Source: JALQXV01 sp964540445 (GTDB taxonomy: Bacteria > Patescibacteriota > Saccharimonadia > Saccharimonadales > 2-12-FULL-41-12). Taken from it: a stretch of 15,864 bases of DNA. Below are positions 1 through 7,306 of this stretch, piece by piece (positions within the stretch are counted from its first letter, which is position 1; each line of letters starts with the position of its first letter). Made by a program: the position numbers and the translations under genes. A model generated the notes under the pieces. That model was not told where the DNA came from and ran no database searches. It saw nothing but the letters and a program-made list of their open reading frames with translations. Location of the stretch: contig CAZIMF010000017.1 of NCBI GenBank assembly GCA_964540445.1, positions 1 through 15,864 on the forward strand, written 5' to 3'.

Positions 1-56
1 TTAACCGTAAAGCACATTCAAAACAAATAGTCTTTTACTTTTTAATAATCCCACGA

Positions 57-99
57 TCACCTCAAAGTCGACCTTTTAGCCGACTTTGAGGTGACTTTT
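57..99 (+). terminator. Terminator-like hairpin upstream of serS
   Basis: Perfect 14-bp inverted repeat (57-70 pairs with 81-94) around a 10-nt loop, followed by a short T-run (96-99). It most likely ends transcription of a gene lying left of the window on the + strand. The T-run is only four bases, so termination strength is uncertain. The rest of 1-176 shows no gene. Confidence 0.5.
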
Positions 100-164
100 A
101 GCTGACAAAAAAATAGTTATCAAAAAGACTGCAACGCACCTGCTAGAAAATAACAGTTATCAAG

Positions 165-170
165 TATAAT
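165..170 (+). promoter_or_regulatory. serS promoter -10 box (leaderless arrangement)
   Basis: A perfect TATAAT ends six bases before the serS ATG. With the usual spacing, +1 falls on the A of the ATG (177), so the mRNA would have no 5' leader. No recognisable -35 box lies 16-18 bp upstream, and no Shine-Dalgarno sequence precedes the gene, which fits a leaderless message. Inferred from sequence only. Confidence 0.5.
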
Positions 171-176
171 GACTGC

Positions 177-1478
177 ATGATAGATATTCAGCTCGTCCGC
201 GATAACCCCGAACTGGTTCGCGAAAAAGCCAAGCAAAAAGGCTACGACATTAACGTGCAGCAATTAATGCAACTTGATAGTGAGCGCAAAGATTTATTGC
301 AGACCGTCGAAAGTTTACGTCAGCGGCGCAATGAAATCGCTGAAACAATGAAAGTCTCGGGCGGCAAACCCGATGAGACAGCTATTGAAGAAGGTAAGCG
401 CATAAAAGTTGAGCTGGCAGAGCGTGAAGAATACCTGGCCGGTGTAGAAGCCGAATGGTTGGCGCTCTGGAAATCAGTACCAAATATGCCCCTCGACGGT
501 GTACCTGTAGGTGACAGTGAAGAACAAAATGTTGTGGTCAAAACTGTGGGGGGCAAGCCGGAATTTAGTTTTAACATAAAAAACCATGCTGAGATCGCCG
601 AAGCAAAAGGCTGGCTTGATAAAGACCGGGGGGCTAAAATTGCTGGTGCCCGTTTCGTATATCTAAAAGGCGACTTAGTCCGACTTGAATTTGCTTTGTG
701 GCAATTTGGCATGGATATCGTTTGCAATGAAGACATACTCAAACAGATCATCGCTGACAATAATTTAAATGTTTCGTCTAAGCCATTTACACCGGTAATA
801 CCACCGGCTGTTGCCAAAAAAGAAATCTTTGAAGCCACTGGACGACTGAATAAAGAAGAGCAGACATACAAAATAGAAGACGAAGATCTGTGGCTCAATG
901 CCAGTGCCGAACACACTATGGCGCCAATGTACTATAAAGAAATTCTCGATGAAAAAGATTTGCCACAACGCTACATAGGCTACACCACTGCTTTTCGCCG
1001 CGAGGCGGGGACCTACGGTAAAGACAGCGAGGGTTTCTTCCGGTTGCATCAGTTTAATAAACTAGAAATGGAGAGTTTTACTGTCGCCGAAACGTCACTC
1101 GATGAACATTTGTTTATGATTGCTATCCAGGAATATTTAATGCAGCAGCTCGGTCTACCATACCGTGTGCTCGAAAAATGCACGGCCGATATCGGCCGAC
1201 CCAATGCTAAAGGCGTCGACATCGATGTTTGGTTACCGGGTCAAAATGCCTACCGTGAAACACATACTGCCGATTATATATCCGATTTCCAGACTCGTTC
1301 CATGCAAACGCGTGTTCGCCGCGCAGACGGAGTAGTCGAACTGGCTCATACCAACGATGCAACCGCATTCTCGCAGCGACCTCTTATTGCCATTATTGAG
1401 AACTTTCAAACTGCCGAAGGCGATGTTGTGCTGCCAGAGGTGTTGCGCCCGTATATGGGTAATCGAGAACGCATCTAA
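177..1478 (+). CDS. serS: Seryl-tRNA synthetase
   Basis: Cytosolic class II aminoacyl-tRNA synthetase that charges tRNA-Ser (and tRNA-Sec where present) with serine using ATP. The 433-residue length is normal. Residues about 27-105 form the charged antiparallel coiled-coil arm that grips the long variable arm of tRNA-Ser. The catalytic core follows: the SAEH serine-binding segment (243-246; usually TAE), motif 2 (FRREAG 273-278, then FRLHQFNKLE 288-297) and motif 3 (about 392-411, with R401 and a conserved EN). The terminal PEVLRPYM block (420-427) is typical of bacterial SerRS. Motif 3 reads NDATAFSQRP rather than the more usual NGTGLAxGR; I read this as lineage variation, not loss of function. 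ATG 177 is chosen because it gives the canonical N-terminus and sits directly at the predicted transcription start. The gene stands between the hairpin at 57-94 and hpf, which has its own promoter. Confidence 0.97.
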   Translation: MIDIQLVRDNPELVREKAKQKGYDINVQQLMQLDSERKDLLQTVESLRQRRNEIAETMKVSGGKPDETAIEEGKRIKVELAEREEYLAGVEAEWLALWKSVPNMPLDGVPVGDSEEQNVVVKTVGGKPEFSFNIKNHAEIAEAKGWLDKDRGAKIAGARFVYLKGDLVRLEFALWQFGMDIVCNEDILKQIIADNNLNVSSKPFTPVIPPAVAKKEIFEATGRLNKEEQTYKIEDEDLWLNASAEHTMAPMYYKEILDEKDLPQRYIGYTTAFRREAGTYGKDSEGFFRLHQFNKLEMESFTVAETSLDEHLFMIAIQEYLMQQLGLPYRVLEKCTADIGRPNAKGVDIDVWLPGQNAYRETHTADYISDFQTRSMQTRVRRADGVVELAHTNDATAFSQRPLIAIIENFQTAEGDVVLPEVLRPYMGNRERI

Positions 1479-1494
1479 AACTTCAAAATAGGAG

Positions 1495-1528
1495 TATAAT
1501 AATTTGTAGAGCTTAACTATTAAAGGAG
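1495..1528 (+). promoter_or_regulatory. hpf promoter -10 and Shine-Dalgarno
   Basis: Perfect TATAAT at 1495-1500 in the short gap after serS, giving a predicted start near 1507 and a leader of about 27 nt. A strong AAAGGAG ribosome-binding site lies at 1522-1528, five bases before the ATG at 1534. No good -35 is evident. This is one of the few genes here with a clear Shine-Dalgarno. Confidence 0.55.
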
Positions 1529-1533
1529 TTCTC

Positions 1534-1932
1534 ATGATTAACAATTTGCGCATTAGCGGTGTACATACCAACGTAACAGACGACATGCGGCTATATGTCG
1601 AAAAAAAGATCGGTGGCTTATATAAATATATGGTCCGTGGGTCCCGCGAGTCTGCTCACGTCGACATTAAACTCAAAGAGGCAAAGTCAAAAGACAAGCA
1701 GCTGTACGAATGCGAAGTAATCATGAAACTCCCCAAAGCACATATTACGGCACACCGTAAATCCTCTAGCATGCTGGCTGCTATCGATGAGGTAGAAGAA
1801 AATCTAAAAAACCAACTTAAACGATATAAAAATACGCATACACCAGCACGACTCAGCCGCCATTTGATGGCACGGTTCCGTCGGCATCAAGCTGATTTAG
1901 AGACCGAAAACTTAGTCAGTTCAGCCGAATAA
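1534..1932 (+). CDS. hpf: Ribosome hibernation promoting factor / RaiA family (short form)
   Basis: Small cytosolic protein (132 residues) of the HPF/YfiA/RaiA family, which binds the decoding channel of the 30S subunit and inactivates or stores ribosomes in slow growth. The N-terminal 100 residues carry the family pattern: an opening beta strand (INNLRISGVHTNVT), a first helix (LYVEKKIGGLYKYM), lysine-rich strands about 40-75, then a second helix (about 76-98) with a DEVEENLKNQLKRYK core. The 30 or so residues after this are a basic then acidic tail. The dimerising C-terminal domain of long HPF is absent, so it would not form 100S dimers the way long HPF does. The gene has its own -10 and a good Shine-Dalgarno. 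Its position next to serS and before secA fits a housekeeping cluster. The family is clear, but whether it acts as RaiA or short HPF cannot be told from sequence. Confidence 0.92.
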   Translation: MINNLRISGVHTNVTDDMRLYVEKKIGGLYKYMVRGSRESAHVDIKLKEAKSKDKQLYECEVIMKLPKAHITAHRKSSSMLAAIDEVEENLKNQLKRYKNTHTPARLSRHLMARFRRHQADLETENLVSSAE

Positions 1933-1972
1933 AAATCATCGTAAATATTACCTGTATCTACACCTTACAAAA

Positions 1973-2001
1973 TTACTTTGATTGGAGTACAATAGTATAA
2001 T
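1973..2001 (+). promoter_or_regulatory. secA promoter
   Basis: Perfect TATAAT at 1996-2001, with a predicted start near 2008 and a leader of about 39 nt. The hexamer at the correct 17-bp spacing (TTACTT, 1973-1978) matches the -35 consensus poorly; a better TTGATT (1978-1983) is too close at 12 bp. The -10 is convincing, the -35 is not. Confidence 0.45.
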
Positions 2002-2046
2002 TATTAGGTGCTAGCAAACTTGAAGGCAAGGGAATTCTAATTTTGT

Positions 2047-4674
2047 ATGAAGGTGATGAATAAAAAGGTAGTAAAACGTGTACTTGGCGATCCACAGGCC
2101 CGTACACTAAAGAGGTTAACTCGACGAGTAGCAGCTATTAATAAACTTGAGGACAAATACAAAAAAATGTCTGACAAGGACTTAAAAGCGCAAACTGCTG
2201 AACTTAAAAAACGACTCCAAAAAGAGTCACTTGATAAAATATTGCCCGATGCCTTTGCTGTTGTCCGTGAGGCTTCTAGACGCACACTAAAAATGCGCCA
2301 CTTTGACGTGCAGCTAATTGGTGGGATGGCATTGCACGACGGTTCAATTGCCGAAATGAAAACCGGAGAAGGTAAAACCCTGGTTGCGACTGCGCCCGTC
2401 TATCTAAATGCGCTCACCGAAAAAGGCGTACATGTTGTTACGGTTAATGATTATCTTGCACAGCGTGATGCCAGCTGGATGGGGGAGGTGTATCATTATC
2501 TTGGTCTCACCACTGGTGTTATTATTGGTGATCATTCGTTTGTCTTTGATCCAGACTATCGCAATGACGATCACGACGATCCGCGCATGAAGCGCCTAAA
2601 GCCATGTACTCGGCAAGAAGCCTACAACGCCGATATTACCTACGGCACTAACAACGAATATGGCTTTGATTATTTGCGTGACAACATGGTTCGCGAGACC
2701 GACCAGCTAAGGCAACGGGACCTTAATTTTGCCATCGTCGACGAAGTCGACTCAATTTTAGTCGACGAAGCGCGTACACCACTCATTATCTCGGCTCCAT
2801 CCACTGCCAGTGGTACTGCCTACATGCAGTTTGCAAAAGTTGTTCGACAGCTTAAAAAAGACGACCATTATGAGGTCGACGAAAAACGCAAAGCTACCGC
2901 GCTCACCGACGAAGGAATTGACCAAGTCGAAAAAATTCTTGGCATCGACAATTTGTACTCTTCAGACAACATCCGAACGCTCTATCACCTTGAACAGGCC
3001 TTAAAAGCACGCGCCCTATTTAAGCGCGACAAAGATTATGTGGTTACTAAAGACGGTGAAATTGTCATCGTCGACGAGTTTACCGGACGTCTATTAAAAG
3101 GTCGGCGCTACAACGAGGGGCTTCACCAGGCAATCGAAGCCCAAGAAGCAGTTGAAATCCAGGATGAATCCATGACGCTGGCAACCATTAGTTTCCAAAA
3201 TTATTTTCGATTGTACGATAAACTTTCGGGAATGACTGGAACGGCAACAACTGAAGCCGAGGAGTTCCACCAAGTATATAAGCTTGATGTCATCGAAATC
3301 CCACCAAACCGCAAACTCATCCGGGTTGATCGTCCTGATCGCATCTATAAAACCGAAGCCGGTAAGTTCCGGGCTATCATCAAAGAAGTCAAAGCACTTA
3401 ATAAAAAGGGTCAGCCGATCTTGCTCGGTACTGCCTCAATTGAAAAAAACGAACGCTTAAGCGCACTACTTAAAAAAGCCGGTATCAAGCATCAGATTTT
3501 AAATGCAAAAAACAACGAAAAAGAAGCAGCCATTATTGCCAAAGCAGGTCAAAAAGGTGCGGTAACATTAGCTACTAACATCGCTGGTCGAGGTACCGAC
3601 ATTGTACTCGACGAAGCAGCTAAAAAGGCTGGGGGGCTGTTTGTGTTAGGTTCTGAACGTCACGAATCACGTCGTATCGATAACCAGCTGCGTGGTCGCT
3701 CCGGCCGGCAAGGTGACCCCGGTGAAACTCAGTTCTTTGTCTCCTGCGAAGATGATTTAATGCGTATTTTTGGCGGCGAACGGATTATCAAAGTCATGGA
3801 TCGCCTTAAGGTTGATGATGAAACGCCAATCGAAAATCGGTTTATTAGTAAAAGTCTTGAAGGCTCCCAGAAAAAGGTCGAAGGCTTTAACTTTGATGCG
3901 CGAAAAGACGTTGTTAAATACGACGACGTTATGAACCGGCATCGCAAGGCAACGTACAGTATGCGCAACGAAATTTTGCGCCAGGCAGACATCAGTAAAC
4001 GGGTATATGAATTTATTCGCTCCGAAGCAAAAGATTTAGCCAATTCACCACATGCGACCACTGACAAATACGAAGATATGCTCAAGCACGTTTTTCCATT
4101 CGACGAGAAAACCCTTGATACATTATTTGATTCCCCGGCTCACAGCTTCGAAAAGGAATTGGTGCACGCAGCCGAAGAGCTCTACAAAGAACAAGAAGAA
4201 CGATTCGGAACAGAGATATTGCGTAAAATTGAACGTGATATTTATCTGCAAACCCTCGACAATTACTGGATGCAGCACCTCGAAACGATGGATCATCTTC
4301 GCGAGGGGATTCGTTGGGTTGGTGTTGGTCAGCGAGATCCATTAGTTGAATATCGACGCCAGTCGCAGCGCATATTCGAACAAATGCAGCGTGCACTGCG
4401 CCACGAAGTGGTGAAGTCCTTGTTCCATGCTCGGCCAATCGATGAATCGCAACTAGGTCGATCGGTCGAAACCGATCTTACGCGGGCCGCTCGCAGCTCA
4501 GTCGATAATGCCGACAAAATTATCGATGTAGATGAGTTTAAAGAAGAAGACTTTAAAGTAAAAAGCGAATCTGTCGAAAAGTCTGAAAATAAAAAAGCCA
4601 GTGAAAAACGCAAAAAGGCTCGTAAAACCCAGCGGCAAAACAAGAAAAAAGCCAAAACTAAGAAACGTAAATAG
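2047..4674 (+). CDS. secA: Preprotein translocase ATPase SecA
   Basis: Motor ATPase that drives unfolded secretory proteins through SecYEG at the cytoplasmic face of the membrane. At 875 residues it has the normal SecA layout: NBD1 with Walker A MKTGEGKT (104-111) and DEVD box (232-235), the preprotein-binding region (about 240-390), the helicase-like NBD2 with GRGTDI (514-519) and QLRGRSGRQGDPG (547-559), then the helical scaffold and wing domains. An Asp-rich insert (about 162-190) lies in NBD1 just before the conserved ADITYGTNN block (195-203). The C-terminal linker ends in a Lys/Arg-rich tail (about 828-875) instead of the Cys/His zinc motif that binds SecB in E. coli, so SecB-type targeting is not expected. 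The start is uncertain: ATG 2047 gives the full frame, while ATG 2056 is nine bases downstream, with AAGGTG abutting it. Stop is TAG. It presumably exports the CHAP hydrolase encoded downstream. Confidence 0.98.
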   Translation: MKVMNKKVVKRVLGDPQARTLKRLTRRVAAINKLEDKYKKMSDKDLKAQTAELKKRLQKESLDKILPDAFAVVREASRRTLKMRHFDVQLIGGMALHDGSIAEMKTGEGKTLVATAPVYLNALTEKGVHVVTVNDYLAQRDASWMGEVYHYLGLTTGVIIGDHSFVFDPDYRNDDHDDPRMKRLKPCTRQEAYNADITYGTNNEYGFDYLRDNMVRETDQLRQRDLNFAIVDEVDSILVDEARTPLIISAPSTASGTAYMQFAKVVRQLKKDDHYEVDEKRKATALTDEGIDQVEKILGIDNLYSSDNIRTLYHLEQALKARALFKRDKDYVVTKDGEIVIVDEFTGRLLKGRRYNEGLHQAIEAQEAVEIQDESMTLATISFQNYFRLYDKLSGMTGTATTEAEEFHQVYKLDVIEIPPNRKLIRVDRPDRIYKTEAGKFRAIIKEVKALNKKGQPILLGTASIEKNERLSALLKKAGIKHQILNAKNNEKEAAIIAKAGQKGAVTLATNIAGRGTDIVLDEAAKKAGGLFVLGSERHESRRIDNQLRGRSGRQGDPGETQFFVSCEDDLMRIFGGERIIKVMDRLKVDDETPIENRFISKSLEGSQKKVEGFNFDARKDVVKYDDVMNRHRKATYSMRNEILRQADISKRVYEFIRSEAKDLANSPHATTDKYEDMLKHVFPFDEKTLDTLFDSPAHSFEKELVHAAEELYKEQEERFGTEILRKIERDIYLQTLDNYWMQHLETMDHLREGIRWVGVGQRDPLVEYRRQSQRIFEQMQRALRHEVVKSLFHARPIDESQLGRSVETDLTRAARSSVDNADKIIDVDEFKEEDFKVKSESVEKSENKKASEKRKKARKTQRQNKKKAKTKKRK

Positions 4675-4696
4675 AAAGTCGGCACGTACAGAGCAT

Positions 4697-5986
4697 ATGA
4701 AGCATGTTACTTCTGAATTGGTGTTAGATAACGGTGCCCGCGGGCTGTTAGTCCATGTTCCCGAAGCGACCATTATGTCGTTCCAGATCAATTTCCGCGC
4801 TGGGGAGTATCTGGTAGACCGCGAAAAGTGGGAAACTCCCCACACTATGGAGCACATGCTCCTCGGGGCCAATAAACACATTCCTAAAGCCCGTGCCTTT
4901 CAGGCCGAGTTCGAAAAAAATGGTGCCTACTGCAACGCCAGCACCGGAACGTACGATATTATTTACGAATCAGAATGTGCTGATTTTGAATGGCAGCGCA
5001 TCATTGACTGGTTAATGATTGCTATTACCGAACCACTATTCCTCGAAGAAGAATTTAAGGCTGAATCAGGTAATGTTCGTGAAGAGTTAACAGCTCGTTC
5101 AAATAATCATTTTCGTCATTTAAGCATTGGTCTGCGAGAAGCTTTTGGCTTCCACGCGGTGACCGATCAAGAGCGGCTTAAGCTTATGAAGAATGTTACC
5201 CTTCAGGATATTCGTGAACATTATCAGGCGACCCATGTTACTTCTAATATGCGCTTTGTAATCGCCGGAAACATAACTGCCAGCCGAAAAAAATATATTA
5301 AAGAGTTGTTCGGCGGCGCATCACTTGCAAAGGGCAGGGGCCGCCGCGCGCTGCCGCGCGAAATCCCCAATACACTAGATGCACCGCTGAGTATCAAAAA
5401 TACTACAGTTGATAACTATTACTTTTACTTCGATACGTTCCTAAAGCGCCGCATGGAAGACCACGAACTGGCCGCCATGAGCTTATTAAATAGTATGCTT
5501 ACCGAAACCCTCTATTCACGCATCCTTGGTACTGCCCGCGAACGCGGCTTGGTTTACAGTATGAGTTCGGGTATTAATGCTGAACTGCACAGTACAAACT
5601 GGTGGTTCGGTGCTCAGGTTCGGCCCGACAACGCCGAAGCGCTTTTTGATATTATGGTCACTGAACTTAATAATATCTTTGACGGCAAGCTCACTAAAGA
5701 AGAAATTGATGCTGCTAAGCAGTATCGTCTGGGGCGTTATCAACGTGGCGCCCAAACTGTTGCTGGCATCGGTAGCAGTTACGCCGGCCGCTACTTCTTT
5801 GATGACTTCATCGAAGATTATTACTCAATCCCGGCTCGTATTAAAGCAATCACGAAGCGCCAAATCGTCGACGGTGCAAAAGATTTATTCAAAGAAGGTA
5901 TCTGGGGTCTTGGTGTTCTCGGCAACCCCAACCCCGAAGAACTTGACCGCCTAACAGTCAAGCTCGACCATCTCTGGAAAAAGTGA
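4697..5986 (+). CDS. M16 family zinc metallopeptidase (insulinase/PqqL-like)
   Basis: Single-chain M16 peptidase of 429 residues from ATG 4697, about the usual size for bacterial YmxG/PqqL-type members with one N-terminal catalytic and one C-terminal half. The inverted zinc motif HxxEH is intact (H49-H53), and a glutamate (E130, in NVREEL) follows after exactly 76 residues, as in pitrilysin; the C-terminal half keeps the RERGLVYS substrate-site block. An active zinc enzyme is therefore expected. There is no signal peptide, so it should be cytoplasmic. An in-frame ATG at 4601 would overlap secA by 74 bases, but the added residues are just a Lys/Arg-rich shadow of the secA tail and lie outside the fold. 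The gap to secA is 22 nt, so the two are probably co-transcribed. No clear Shine-Dalgarno. It is the only gene here ending in TGA. Substrate unknown; peptide or signal-peptide turnover is a guess from the neighbourhood. Confidence 0.9.
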   Translation: MKHVTSELVLDNGARGLLVHVPEATIMSFQINFRAGEYLVDREKWETPHTMEHMLLGANKHIPKARAFQAEFEKNGAYCNASTGTYDIIYESECADFEWQRIIDWLMIAITEPLFLEEEFKAESGNVREELTARSNNHFRHLSIGLREAFGFHAVTDQERLKLMKNVTLQDIREHYQATHVTSNMRFVIAGNITASRKKYIKELFGGASLAKGRGRRALPREIPNTLDAPLSIKNTTVDNYYFYFDTFLKRRMEDHELAAMSLLNSMLTETLYSRILGTARERGLVYSMSSGINAELHSTNWWFGAQVRPDNAEALFDIMVTELNNIFDGKLTKEEIDAAKQYRLGRYQRGAQTVAGIGSSYAGRYFFDDFIEDYYSIPARIKAITKRQIVDGAKDLFKEGIWGLGVLGNPNPEELDRLTVKLDHLWKK

Positions 5987-6002
5987 TTTATAACTAATAA
6001 CC

Positions 6003-6053
6003 TATAGTAATTACGAGAAGCTGCGCTTCTTGTTTGGTATTCTTGTTACTATA
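6003..6053 (+). terminator. Nested hairpin, possible terminator after the M16 gene
   Basis: Inner stem of 8 bp including one G-U pair (6014-6021 with 6025-6032, three-base loop) is enclosed by a perfect 8-bp outer stem (6003-6010 with 6046-6053). The downstream tract is T-rich but interrupted (from 6030), so this is either a weak terminator of secA-M16 transcription or a leader structure for prfB. I see no convincing promoter in the rest of 5987-6143. Confidence 0.4.
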
Positions 6054-6132
6054 CTTAAGGTTAATTAAAGTTTAATGAACAGTCGGTATAGCACTAATTA
6101 AGTAGACAAAATCCTTTCACATTGAACGAAGT

Positions 6133-6147
6133 ATGAAAATATTATGA
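6133..6147 (+). other. Possible four-codon leader reading frame overlapping the prfB start
   Basis: ATG at 6133 opens a frame encoding M-K-I-L and ends at TGA 6145-6147. That stop overlaps the prfB ATG (6144-6146) as ATGA. It is noted because prfB makes the factor that reads TGA. Upstream of 6133 there is only a weak purine stretch, so translation is unproven and chance is quite possible in AT-rich leader DNA. Confidence 0.2.
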
Positions 6148-7229
6148 GCACACCCCAGACTATAAGTAAGTTGAAGTCAGATATTACGGCAACCATTAAC
6201 CAGTTGAGTATTGCTGAATTGGCGAACGAACTTAAGGAACTGCAGAAACAGACCGAGCGGGCTGATTTTTGGGCAGATAACCAGGCTGCATCTAAAGTTA
6301 TGCAGCGGATTAGTGCACTGAGCGAACAAACTGAGCCCTGGCTTAATCTTAAAAAAAACGTTGAAGAATTATTCAATTTGGCTGAAATGAAAGACCAAAG
6401 TCTTGCCAAAGAAATCGATGAACAGTTTAGCGAACTCACTAGTATATATGAGGATCTTAAAAAACAGATGCGCTTTAATGGTCCTTACGATGGTCATAAT
6501 GTTGTCTTGAGTATTTATGCGGGGGCCGGAGGGACGGATGCGCAGGACTGGGCACAGATGTTACTACGAATGTATATGCGTTGGGCAGAAGCTAACGGTG
6601 TTACGGCCACAACGCTGGACGAATCGGTTGGCGAGGAAGCCGGCATTAAAAGCGTCAGTCTGGAGCTGAAGGGTAGCCATGTTTATGGCAAACTAAAAGG
6701 CGAGAACGGGGTGCATCGTTTGGTTCGTTTGAGTCCATTTAACGCCGATGCAAAACGGCAGACTAGCTTTGCTAAAGTCGAAGTTTTACCGGAAATTGCC
6801 GAGCCGGAAACAATTCCAATTGATGAAAAAGAACTTAAAATTGATGTGTTTCGAGCGGGTGGCCACGGTGGTCAAAGTGTTAATACGACTGATTCGGCAG
6901 TAAGGATTACGCATCTACCGACCGGTATTGTGGTGAGTATTCAAAACGAACGATCGCAGTTGCAAAATCGTGAAACGGCAATGACTATACTTCGCTCAAA
7001 ACTGGCACAACTTCAGGTTGAGCAGCACGCCGAAAAAATTTCTGAATTAAAAGGCCCCAATGAGCAGGCTGCCTGGGGCAATCAGATTCGGAGCTACGTG
7101 CTGCATCCGTACAGTATGGTAAAAGACTTACGGACCCGTCATGAAACAGTTCAAGTGCAGTCAGTACTCGACGGCGACCTTAATGAATTTATTGAGGCAT
7201 ATCTAGAATTTGGGTTGCAAAGCAGTTAA
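6144..7229 (+). CDS. prfB: Peptide chain release factor 2
   Basis: Class I release factor that recognises UGA and UAA in the ribosomal A site and triggers hydrolysis of peptidyl-tRNA. The 361-residue length is normal. The stop-codon recognition tripeptide is SPF (197-199), which marks RF2 rather than RF1 (PxT type), and the catalytic GGQ is present (242-244, in GGHGGQSVN). Residues 1-110 are the helical N-terminal domain; AGAGGTDAQDW (126-136) opens the core. The frame is continuous from ATG 6144: the in-frame TGA and +1 frameshift site used by many bacteria near codon 25 is absent, so autoregulation by frameshifting is not available. No obvious Shine-Dalgarno. The order prfB-ftsE-ftsX is a conserved synteny in many Gram-positive bacteria and CPR. 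Its presence shows TGA is a real stop here. Confidence 0.96.
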   Translation: MSTPQTISKLKSDITATINQLSIAELANELKELQKQTERADFWADNQAASKVMQRISALSEQTEPWLNLKKNVEELFNLAEMKDQSLAKEIDEQFSELTSIYEDLKKQMRFNGPYDGHNVVLSIYAGAGGTDAQDWAQMLLRMYMRWAEANGVTATTLDESVGEEAGIKSVSLELKGSHVYGKLKGENGVHRLVRLSPFNADAKRQTSFAKVEVLPEIAEPETIPIDEKELKIDVFRAGGHGGQSVNTTDSAVRITHLPTGIVVSIQNERSQLQNRETAMTILRSKLAQLQVEQHAEKISELKGPNEQAAWGNQIRSYVLHPYSMVKDLRTRHETVQVQSVLDGDLNEFIEAYLEFGLQSS

Positions 7230-7287
7230 CTGCGGATGATGTTTATCAACACCTCGGCACGGCTTAGTCTAATTATTTATGCTTTCT

Positions 7288-7298
7288 TTTGCTATAAT
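7288..7298 (+). promoter_or_regulatory. ftsE extended -10 promoter (near-leaderless)
   Basis: TTTGCTATAAT: a perfect extended -10 (TG at 7290-7291, TATAAT 7293-7298) with no usable -35. Predicted +1 is at about 7305, two bases before the ftsE ATG at 7307, so the message would be nearly leaderless. The same 11-mer recurs at 14668-14678. Confidence 0.55.
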
Positions 7299-7306
7299 GC
7301 TTATAT

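Noticed and set aside
320..916. 198-codon open frame on the minus strand inside serS
   Set aside because: It is antisense to a clear serS, has a Ser/Leu-rich composition typical of a shadow frame and no independent start signals.
2733..2772. Short repeated GTCGACGAAG in secA
   Set aside because: It encodes the conserved DEVDSILVDEAR segment, where similar Val-Asp-Glu codons recur; not a separate repeat element.
4601..4696. Earlier ATG for the M16 gene, overlapping secA
   Set aside because: The added 32 residues are a Lys/Arg-rich read of the secA tail and lie outside the M16 fold; ATG 4697 gives the expected length and start of the domain.
4329..4881. Overlapping minus-strand frames at the secA/M16 junction
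   Set aside because: Low-complexity Phe/Leu/Ser sequence produced by the Lys-rich coding strand.
5984..5986. Alternative genetic code with TGA as glycine (code 25)
   Set aside because: RF2 is present with intact SPF and GGQ, all genes read normally under the standard bacterial code, and the M16 gene ends properly at a TGA.
6144..6260. Programmed +1 frameshift in prfB
   Set aside because: The frame is open through the region aligned with the E. coli frameshift site and contains no in-frame TGA.
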